A stretch of DNA of 64,000 nt, taken from the NCBI RefSeq assembly GCF_026151205.1, contig NC_087074.1, positions 248,001 through 312,000 of the forward strand, in the 5' to 3' direction. Below are positions 44,701-56,700 of this stretch, piece after piece. Position 1 is the stretch's first letter; every line of letters starts with the position of its first letter. Source of the DNA: Bolinopsis microptera. Lineage: Eukaryota > Ctenophora > Tentaculata > Lobata > Bolinopsidae. Under the pieces are notes generated by a model, which was not told where the DNA came from, made no database searches, and saw only the letters and a list, made by a program, of their open reading frames with translations. A program made the position numbers and the translations under genes.

Positions 44701-47700
44701 ACTTTTTTCAGGGTGGCTATATTTGCACGGTTGCCAGGGTAACTATTATACACTGTTGTCAGGGTGGCTATATTTGCACGGTTGCCAGGGTAACTATTAT
44801 AGACTGTTGTCAGGGTGGCTATATTTGAACGGTTGCCTGGGTAACTATTATACACTGTTGTCAGGGTGGCTATATTTGCACGGTTGCCAGGGTAACTATT
44901 ATACACTGTTGTCAGGGTGGCTATATTTGCACGGTTGCCAGGGTAACTATTATACACTTTTTTCAGGGTGGCTATATTTGCACGGTTGCCAGGGTAACTA
45001 TTATACACTGTTGTCAGGGGGGCTATATTTGCACGGTTGCCAGGGTAACTATTATACACTGTTGTCAGGGTGGCTATATTTGCACGGTTGCCAGGGTAAC
45101 TATTATACACTGTTGCCAGGGTAACTATTTTACACTGTTGCCAGGGTAACTATTATACACTGTTGCCAGGGTAACTATTATACACTGTTGTCAGGGTGGC
45201 TATATTTGCACGGTTGCCAGGGTAACTATTATACACTGTTGTCAGGGTGGCTATATTTGCACGGTTGCCAGGGTAACTATTATACACTGTTGCCAGGGTA
45301 ACTATTATACACTGTTGCCAGGGTAAGTATTATACACTGTTGCCAGGGTAACTATTTTACACTGTTGCCAGGGTAACTATTATACACTGTTGCCAGGGTA
45401 ACTATTATACACTGTTGCCAGGGTAACTATTATACACTGTTGCCAGGGTAACTATTATACACTGTTGCCAGGGTAACTATTATACACTGTTGCCAGGGTA
45501 ACTATTATACACTGTTGCCAGGGTAACTATTATACACTGTTGTCCAGGGTAACTATTATACACTGTTGCCAGGGTAACTATTATACACTGTTGCCAGGGT
45601 AACTATTATACACTGTTGCCAGGGTAACTATTATACACTGTTGCCAGGGTAACTATTATACACTGTTGCCAGGGTAACTATTATACACTGTTGCCAGGGT
45701 AACTATTATACACTGTTGCCAAGGTAACTATTATACACTGTTGCCAGGGTAACTATTATACACTGTTGCCAGGGTAAGTATTATACACTGTTGCCAGGGT
45801 AACTATTTTACACTGTTGCCAGGGTAACTATTATACACTGTTGCCAGGGTAACTATTATACACTGTTGCCAGGGTAACTATTATACACTGTTGCCAGGGT
45901 AACTATTATACACTGTTGCCAGGGTAAGTATTATACACTGTTGCCAGGGTAACTATTATACACTGTTGCCAGGGTAAGTATTATACACTGTTGCCAGGGT
46001 AACTATTTTACACTGTTGCCAGGGTAACTATTATACACTGTTGCCAGGGTAACTATTATACACTGTTGCCAGGGTAACTATTATACACTGTTGCCAGGGT
46101 AACTATTATACACTGTTGCCAGGGTAAGTATTATACACGGTTGCCAGGGTAACTATTATACACTGTTGCCAGGGTAAGTATTATACACTGTTGCCAGGGT
46201 AACTATTATACACTGTTGCCAGGGTAACTAAGTGTTTACTCACTTCCTTTCTCGTACCACGTGTGGGCGCTCCCCAGGAAGTACTGGTTCTCTATGTACA
46301 GAAAGTTCTCAGCATTTCTTACTCCAGACACGTACGCTCTGTGAATACTCGCCTCGTACCTTCGCCCGTGCTGAAACCAACAAATTTATAAATATTTATA
46401 TTTTAGGCTGTAACCTAATTAGTCCTTAACTCATAATATTGAGAAACAGAGTAAAGGAGTAATGACCAAACTACAGAGCCATGGAATATAGTTATGGAAT
46501 ACCTCAAATCCGTGGGTATATTATGTTGCCTGAAGTACCTTGGATTGGAGCATGTGCTTCTTGTTTTCATCAAATAGAGCAGCATCGACAGGAATGGAGC
46601 GGTAAATCTGTACTCTCCAGTTTGAGTCCACCTGGTCCTCTTCTCCGCGACACTCAACATTTTTTATCTGAAAAAAGTCGATAAAAAATATTTAAACAAT
46701 TATTAAACTCCGTATTTCTAAACAAAGTACAAAGTTAGTGTATTAACGAGGAGCTAATAATACTCACATCTCCAGGATTCTCCATACTCCACCTCTCAGT
46801 GAAGTTAGCGAGCACATCTAGTGCTGCCTCCCCAGTTACTCGGCAGTGCACGTCATGCCACGGCTGTCGGGGTCCTTCTTCTGGCGTTGTTATTCCAGGA
46901 AACGTCTGGGGATAACATGAGCTAATGTTAGGTAGTACCCATAACTAGCATAACAACATGAGCTAATGTTAGGTAGTAACCATAACTAGCATAACAACAT
47001 GAGCTAATGTTAGGTAGTAACCATAACTAGCACGAAAACATGAGCTAATGCTAGGTAGTAACCATAACTACCATGATAACATGAGCTAATGTAAGGTAGT
47101 AACCATAACTAGCATGATAACATGAGCTAATGTTAGGTAGTAACCATAACTAGCACGACAACATGAGCAAATGTTAGGTAGTAACCATAACTACCACAAT
47201 AACATGAGCTAATGTTAGGTAGTAACCATAACTACCATGATAACGTAAGCTAATGTTAGGTAGTAACCATAACTAGCACGACAACATGAGCTAATGTTAG
47301 GTAGTAACCATAACTAGCATAACAACATGAGCCAATGTTAGGTAGTAACCATAACTAGCACGACAACATGAGCTAATGTTAGGTAGTAACCATAACTACC
47401 ATGATAACATGAGCTAATGTAAGGTAGTAACCATAACTAGCATGATAACATGAGCTAATGTTAGGTAGTAACCATAACTACCACGACAACATGAGCAAAT
47501 GTTAGGTAGTAACCATAACTACCACAATAACATGAGCTAATGTTAGGTAGTAACCATAACTACCATGATAACGTAAGCTAATGTTAGGTAGTAACCATAA
47601 CTAGCACGACAACATGAGCTAATGTTAGGTAGTAACCATAACTAGCATAAAAACATGAGCTAATGTTAGGTAGTGACCATAACTACCATGACAACATGAG

Positions 47701-50700
47701 CTAATGTTAGGTAGTAACCATAACTACCACGATAACATGAGCTAATGTTAGGTAGTAACCATAACTACCACGATAACATGAGCTAATGTTAGGTAGTAAC
47801 CATAACTGGCATGATAACATGAGCTAATGTTAGGTAATAACCATAACTAGCATAACAACATGAGCTAATGTTAGGTAGTAACCATAACTACCATAATAAC
47901 ATGAGCTAATGTTAGGTAGTAACCATAACTACCATGATAACATGAGCTAATGTAAGGTAGTAACCATAACTACCATGATAACATGAGCTAATGTTAGGTA
48001 GTAACCATAACTAGCACGACAACATGAGCTAATGTTAGGTAGTAACCATAACTACCATGATAACATGAGCTAATGTTAGGTAGTAACCATAAGTCATAAC
48101 TAGCATGATAACATGAGCTAATGTTAGGTAGTAACCATAACTACCATGATAACATGAGCTAATGTTAGGTAGTAACCATAACTACCATGATAACATTAGC
48201 TAATGTTAGGTAGTAACCATAACTAGCATGATAACATGAGCTAATGTTAGGTTGTAACCATAACTAGCACGACAACATGAGCTAATGTTAGGTAGTAACC
48301 ATAACTACCATGATAACATGAGCTAATGTAAGGTAGTAACCATAACTAGCATGATAACATGAGCTAATGTTAGGTAGTAACCATAACTACCATGATAACA
48401 TGAGTTAATGTTAGGTAGTAACCATAACTACCATGATAACATGAGCTAATGTTAGGTAGTAACCATAACTAGCATAACAACATGAGCTAATGTTAGGTAG
48501 TAACCATAACTACCATGATAACAAGAGCTAATGTTAGGTAGTAACCATAACTAGCATAACAACATGAGCTAATGTTAGGTAGTAACCATAACTACCACGA
48601 TAACATGAGCTAATGTTAGGTAGTAACCATAACTACCATGATAAAATAAGCTAATGTTAGGTAGTAACCATAACTACCATGATAACATGAGCTAATGTTA
48701 GGTAGTAACCATAACTACCATGATAACATTAGCTAATGTTAGGTAGTAACCATAACTAGCATGATAACATAAGCTAATGTTAGGTAGTAACCATAACTAG
48801 CATAACAACATGAGCTAATGTTAGGTAGTAACCATAACTACCACGATAACATGAGCTAATGTTAGGTAGTAACCATAACTACCATGATAACATAAGCTAA
48901 TGTTAGGTAGTAACCATAACTACCATGATAACATGAGCTAATGTTAGGTAGTAACCATAACTACCATGATAACATGAGTTAATGTTAGGTAGTAACCATA
49001 ACTACCATGATAACATGAGTTAATGTTAGGTAGTAACCATAACTACCATGATAACATGAGCTAATGTTAGGTAGTAACCATAACTAGCATGATAACATAA
49101 GCTAATGTTAGGTAGTTACCATAACTAGCATAACAACATGAGCTAATGTTAGGTAGTAACCATAACTACCACGATAACATGAGCTAATGTTAGGTAGTAA
49201 CCATAACTACCATGATAACATAAGCTAATGTTAGGTAGTAACCATAACTACCATGATAACATGAGCTAATGTTAGGTAGTAACCATAACTACCATGATAA
49301 CATTAGCTAATGTTAGGTAGTAACCATAACTAGCATGATAACATGAGCTAATGTTAGGTAGTAACCATACGTCATAACTAGCATGATAACATGAGCTAAT
49401 GTTAGGTAGTAACCATAACTACCATGATAACATGAGCTAATGTTAGGTAGTAACCATAACTAGCATAACAACATGAGTTAATGTTAGGTAGTAACCATAA
49501 CTACCATGATAACATTAGCTAATGTTAGGTAGTAACCATAACTAGCACGATAACATGAGCTAATGTTAGGTAATAACCATAACTAGCATGATAACATGAG
49601 CTAATGTTAGGTAGTAACCATAACTACCATGATAACATGAGCTAATGTTAGGTAGTAACCATAACTACCACGATAACATGAGCTAATGTTAGGTAGTAAC
49701 CATAACTACCATGATAACATGAGTTAATGTTAGGTAGTAACCATAACTAGCATGATAACATGAGCTAATGTTAGGTAGTAACCATAACTACCATGATAAC
49801 ATGAGCTAATGTTAGGTAGTAACCATAACTACCACGATAACATGAGCTAATGTTAGGTAGTAACCATAACTACCATGATAACATGAGCTAATGTTAGGTA
49901 GTAACCATAACTAGCATGATAACATGAGCTAATGTTAGGTAGTAACCATAACTACCATGATAACATGAGTTAATGTTAGGTAGTAACCATAACTACCATG
50001 ATAACATGAGCTAATGTTCTAGGTAGTAACCATAACTACCACGATAAGAACCGCAATAAAATACCTGATAGAAATCCTCTTGGTGTTGATTATTGGTTGT
50101 GCTAAAAAGGCTGTGATTCTGGTCATCATATCTCCCCAAAGTGAGGTCCAACCCTCCCAGATACGCTACCCTACCACACGCTGCTCTATCATCGTCACAT
50201 ATCACTGAGGAAAGGTGTTTCTAGTGATGTGAGTAGACGTTGTTACTTACCAGTTTTCTGGTGATGAGAGTAGGTGTTACTAACCAGTTTTCTGGTGATG
50301 AGAGAAGGTGTTACTAACCAGTTTTCTGGTGATGAGAGAAGGAGGTGTTACTAACGAAAGTCTCTAACATTCCTCTTTTGTTTTTCTGTCTGACAGCTAG
50401 CACGCACTTCACCTAAATCATTCTAATTTCAACTTTCTGTGGAAACGTTACCTTATTAAAGTTACTACTTTAAGCAAAATGAGCAGCACGTATGATGCGC
50501 GTTAGAAATTAACCTTGGTGTTGGAGAAGAATATTCTGGTAACTTCGTCATTAGTTCCCACAACACCAGACATGGCTAATTCCTCGTTGTTAAACGGCTC
50601 GTCCCAGAGCAACACCTAAAATATACCTATATAATGAGTTAACTAGTTAACAACAGAGCAACGAGTTGTAACTATAGCAACACCTTCATAACGAGTTGTT

Positions 50701-53700
50701 ACTATAGCAACACCTTTATAACGAGTTGTTACTATAGCAACACCTTTATAACGAGTTATAACTGTAGCAGCACCTTTATAACGAGTTGTAACTATAGCAA
50801 CACCTTTATAACGAGTTATAACTGTAGCAACAACTTTATTACGAGTTGTAACTATAGCAACACCTTTATAACGAGTTATAACTGTAGCAACAACTTTACT
50901 ACGAGTTGTAACTATAGCAACACCTTTATAACGAGTTGTAACTATAGGAACACCTTTAAAACGAGATGTAACTATAGGAACACCTTTAAAACGAAATGTA
51001 AGTTGTAACTGTTACGAGTTAATTGTTAACTAGTTAACAATGTGAACACTTACAGTTTATACTTTTCTTTGTCCTCACTAATTAAATTATTTACCCACCA
51101 GAACTTGGACCCCCTCACTAGCTTTCTGTTTCAGGATCTCCCCCAACTGAGCGCTGCATTTAGTTTTCTCCCAGTCGCGTGGATCTCTTTTTAGTCGTAT
51201 AGTATGAGTCATTGACCATCCTGCAACCAGATAATAGGTGAGTAGAGGTAACCAGCTAATAGGTTAGTAGAGGGAAACCTCCTGTACTCAGGTAACCAGT
51301 TAATAGGTGAGGAGAGGGAAATCTCACTTGACGACTCACCGGTAATATAGATGAAACGTTTGGCGCTGCTGATGCTGTCCGAAATGTCGTCCCATGCTGA
51401 TCTGGCTAAGAGTGGGGAGCCGTGTACTTTTATCTGCTGATGAGCCGGGGAGGGCAGACAAGTGGCGTCTTGGTACAAGGTTACTTGTCCTGTCTATAAA
51501 AGGGGGAGGTATTGGTTAATTTTGTTTCTCAACATTTACATAATATTAAAATATCTTATCTCTCAACACAAATATAAGGGGGTGCACCCTAAATTTGATG
51601 TGAAGCTTGTTATCGAGATAGTAGATTACAAATTAACTAGGACATGTGACCAAAATATTGAGGGGTCCCAGACCCCAACCTACCGCGGGTACCGGTAGGT
51701 ACCTCAAAAGTTGAAAGGGTTTTGAGTCAAAACCCTTTCAACTCATTATTTTATGGTTCTTCTAGTTCTACCGATCATAGCCCTAAAATATGTTCGCTAA
51801 ATATGTAGATAATTGTCATATGGAACTATCCTATGAACTGGAAATTCAAAAATTTGGTCAAACATGGCAGCAAGGGGCCATGTAAACTCTGCCACGTTTT
51901 TAAAATGTGACAATGTTGGCATCTCACCGCCGCGCCGGCCGAATTTAAGCGATATCTTATCATCTGATAAATATATCGTTATGTGACAAAGTTTCCCTAG
52001 AGGATGAGACGATTATCCTAACCATGGAATTGGAAGGTTTTTATAGTTTCATAGTGCGACAAATTTTACCTCATCGTCCCATTTAATAGGGCCACTAATA
52101 TTATATTATTTACCAATATCCTCAAACTTCATTGATTGACGATGTCAACCCATCGAGATCGTTGCTCTGCGAAGCAAAATCAGAATGCTAGTTCGCGCGG
52201 CGCGTCGAAGCGGCGAATTCCTCCAACAAACTTCAATGAACATGTCCATAAATCAAAAAAAATGTGTAGTCTATGCTTACATTTTATATAGGTGCTGCCG
52301 TGTTTGACCAAAATTTACATTTATCTATACATCACATCTCCGCAAGGAACCCTCGCGCGCTGCGCGAAGCTAGTTGACATGGTAACGGACGGAAGTAAGG
52401 ACTGACGACACATTTAAAACCACCCACCTTGTTCTCCAAAATTCAATCCCTCTTTTTCTGCGAAAACGACCATTCGTAACTTTATGTAGGTTTACAACCT
52501 ACCAGGACGCGCGCCGAGTTGGACTCGTCGACGGAACAAATATTTTACGAGTATTACCCGTTAAGTAACTTTTCACTAAACATTTGTTTGTCATATGTTG
52601 TATGACTCGCCGCGCACGAGTGCGCGGCTCCTCCTGTATCGTAAGAACGGGGGAAACGACCGTGGGGCCGGTCACGACGTAATACAAAAGCAACCCTCGC
52701 GCGCTGCGCGCGGCTAGTTGACATGGTAACGGACGGAAGTAAGTAAGTAAGGACTGACGACATACCCAGCAAAATTTACTGGCTGACGGTGTTACTAGAA
52801 CTGGTTCAATTTAAATAGACGGCCGGCTTGACCTCGCGCGCGACATTAAGTGATTTGAACGAGCGCCACATTCCAATCTTCAAGCACCTAGCACGTGACA
52901 CAATTCAGCCAATCAGAGGACAGTAATCCGCAAAGTTAAAGTTGCCAACTTTTGATTGGCCCAAAAATAAAATGAGACTTTTCTGGAGATTTTGAGATAA
53001 CTCAAAAACTCAACAACTACGCTGTTCTAAATTTTCCTCCTGGGGAGGTAACCTTAGTTTTACGAAACGAAAATTTTGTTGAAAACCTTGATACATGTTT
53101 CGTATCCCAATATTAGATATTTCGGCGGCTTCGCGCGCGAAAAGTGGCATGCAACGTATGTCAATGAAAACCAAACGTTTGTATCTCTTATTTTTGAAGT
53201 TAGGCCTCTACCAGTAAGGTATTCTGCATGGGTATTTAAACCCACCCACCTTGTTCTACAAAATCCTTATTTTTCCGCAAAAACAATCATTCGTAACCTT
53301 TCACTGAACATTTTTTCAAAATTGTGAAATGGAAAATAATGAAAAAATCCAGGATTAGGTGTAAAATTGCATTTTTGGCGACTAAATTCAAATATTTGCC
53401 GCCATATGTTTTTTATCTCTAAAGATTGATAATAATAATATAATATTTTATCTCAGAAGGAATGTTGTAATTATAGTTCCTCGTATGTTCCTCGTATGGC
53501 TAGGGATTGCTAGGGATTGCGCATCCTTGCACCACCACCGTCCTCTACAGGAGTACGTAGAGACCAGAAAGGATTGCAGCTGAAAAACATCTGCACTGAG
53601 TACAAAGTCATCCAACTTATTAAGGGACACCAACTTTGTAACTCTAGTGACCCCTACATCAAAAAAAGTGTACTCTAACCATAAGGCTATTGCAGACACA

Positions 53701-56700
53701 CAGAAGATGTGGTCTTATCCCAAAGAGCTGAAAGACCGTCAGCGCCAACTTTACTTCCAAGAGTTAGTTGGAAAACCTGCAGTTGGTACAACTGGCCTCG
53801 GTTATGGGACAAGATATGAGGACACATCAGAGAGGAAACTGCTAACCAACATGGTGAGGACCTTTGATGAAGAGACACTTATTTGTTCACTTTTTGACAA
53901 AAAGCGGCAAAACCTCTTTCTCACATGGGAAAATACAATGACATTCGACACCACGTGGAATAACCTGATCTATCAACTTAGTCCGGAACTGTTAAAGTTT
54001 CATGTCAATGCTATCCATGACACTGCGTCAACACCTAGCAACCTAAAATGTAGTGATCTATTCAGATAAAGCAAAGAAGGTTTATCTAATGGAGCTGACT
54101 TGTGGAAATGAGCAGAACGTTGCTGATCAAGAGAAGCGAAAGATGAAGAGATATCAGCAGCTGACAGAAGAGATAGAAGCCAACGGATGGGCTTGCAAGC
54201 TCCAGACAGTAGAAGTGGGAGCTCGAGGCATTTACAACTATAGCCTCCCAACATTTATGAACCACCTGAACGTAAAGAACAAAGAGAAGAAGAAGGCCTG
54301 CATGAAGATCGCTGAGATCAGCCTGAGGGCATCGTATACCATCTATTTGTCCAGAAACACTACCATATGGACAGATGATTGGGAGTTAGTCAAGAGACCA
54401 GTAATAGCATAGTACTAGTAGGAGCGTAGAATGTTTGGGCCCAGAAAAACATGTTTAATACCGCTATGAACCCGTCATAAGCCGGGGACTACTATGAAAG
54501 TGATGATGCTGTGTTGTTGAAAGACCTTCGACCAATCAAAGATGTACCTCATCACGCCAAGCAGTTATGCTTGTAGTTGAATATACACTTATATTATAGA
54601 GTACAACAACTTTATAACACTCCCCATGGTTACCGACATGTGACCACTTACCATGGTTATTGACCATTGTTAATGGTCTGGCCGAGAAGAAAGCGGCGCG
54701 CGAGAAGAAAGCGGCGCGCGCTACTTCGAAGAAATTTAGACGAGTAACATCCGTCAACATGGTTACCGATATGTTACCACGGTTACCCACATGTTACCAT
54801 GGTTACCCACATGTTACTATGGATACTCACATGTCTGAGTGGAAAGTAAGATTTGGTAACTTCAAACTCGCCCACTGCATCTGAGACTGGGCTGAACTCT
54901 ATTTCCACATCTAACCAAGGTTTACAGTTCCTGAACGGAGTGAACAGATCCAGCTTCTTTCTTAAAACCTGGTATTGTTATTTTCTAGGGTCATTATAGG
55001 TTCATAGCTAATATCATTATATATTACGTAACTATAGCTTCTGTAACTGTAGCTACTGTAACTATAGCTTATACCGTAACTATAGCTACTGTAACTATAG
55101 CTACTGTAACTATAGCTACTGTAACTATAGCTACTGTAAGTGTAACTATAGCCAATACTCAATTTTTATAGGCCACACCCAATCATCATTGAATTGCTTA
55201 TACTTGTGTTATATACTATAATATGCTATGTATAATATTACTCTTGTTTGCGAACATGCTGGAAACTTCATTGCGACATATAATCAAAAATCGTGTAGCA
55301 TATTGCAATAGGTCATTGAATTTAGTATTACATGAAAAGATTACGCGAAACAGAGTTAAAATCGAGCACCTTGTTTCTCTCGTTAAATTGATCGGGTAAT
55401 CATGTGATTGCATGTATGGTGTATAAAAACAATATAATACAATCTGATCCAATCATTCGAAATATCTAAAAGACGCGAAAATGAACGTTCATTCGAAGAA
55501 AAAAATGAACATTTTAATTAATATTTCCTCGAATGAGCGGTTATAGCAAGTCGTGATACCAGGAAATAAGCCCCAACGTATGTGTACTGACTTTTGGTAC
55601 CCCAGTAACTACTGGATAGTTTTAAATCATTATCACTTCAAAAACAATTGTTTTGATCGTGTTCATTAATTTCAAAGTGTAATTACTAATTAGTGTGACT
55701 AGTGTAATTAAATTTAAAGTAATTAGTGTAATTAGAGTAATTGGTGTAATTAGAGTAATTGGTGTAATTAGTTTAATTAGTTTAATTAGTGTAATTAGAG
55801 TAATTAATAATTAGCAAATTAAATTAGTGTACATTAACCTTGTTGCTAATGATATCCTGGAGGTCTATAGAGGCGTGGCCCAGTTTCTCTTTGCCGATTA
55901 TATCATCGTCCCACACCCAAAAGTACATCTTGTTTCCCTCGTGGGACACCTCCGTCAGGAAAGTCTCATTCCAGACTGGGTTCAGGTTGTCCTTTATCAC
56001 ACTGGTTTGTAGAATCTTGTGGTCGTCTATTGACACATTCACGTACGGATCTGTTATGTTACCATGGTTACTATTGACACATTCACGTACGGATCTGTTA
56101 TGTTACCATGGTTACTATTGACACATTCACGTACGGATCTGTTATGTTACCATGGTTACTATTGACACATTCACGTACGGATCTGTTATGTTACCATGGT
56201 TACTATTGACACATTCACGTACGGATCTGTTATGTTACCATGGTTACTATTGACACATTCACGTACGGATCTGTTATGTTACCATGGTTACTATTGACAC
56301 ATTCACGTACGGATCTGTTATGTTACCATGGTTACTATTGACACATTAACGTACGGATCTGTTATGTTACCATGGTTACATTCACGTACAAGCGATAGTT
56401 AAAAACAACGCACAAGTCTAATCTTACCAAGCATTATTTCAGGGTGGGGCCACTTTGTACAGGCTGTACCGCATAAAGTGTGACTTTTTTCCATTTTAAT
56501 AGCTTTTGACTAAATTAAACTTCACGGTTATTTTTAACTAAATTTTGTCAGAAATATAGTTGAATTGATAAAAATAATAAAAGATATGGTTAATACTTAA
56601 TAGTTCGGCATAACAATAACCATAGTAATAAACATTGTTACCTGATAGATCCTTTTTCTTATTTTTGTTGCGAGATAAAAGCCTGTCGAACTTTGCTTTA

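Noticed and set aside
44124..45124. ORFs with 17-residue repeats in the two-tier satellite
   Set aside because: The unit is 51 bp, a multiple of 3, and open on both strands; no domain is seen.
54962..55162. Ser/Tyr-rich ORF (SSYSYSSYSY repeats)
   Set aside because: It translates a 15-bp minisatellite in an intron.
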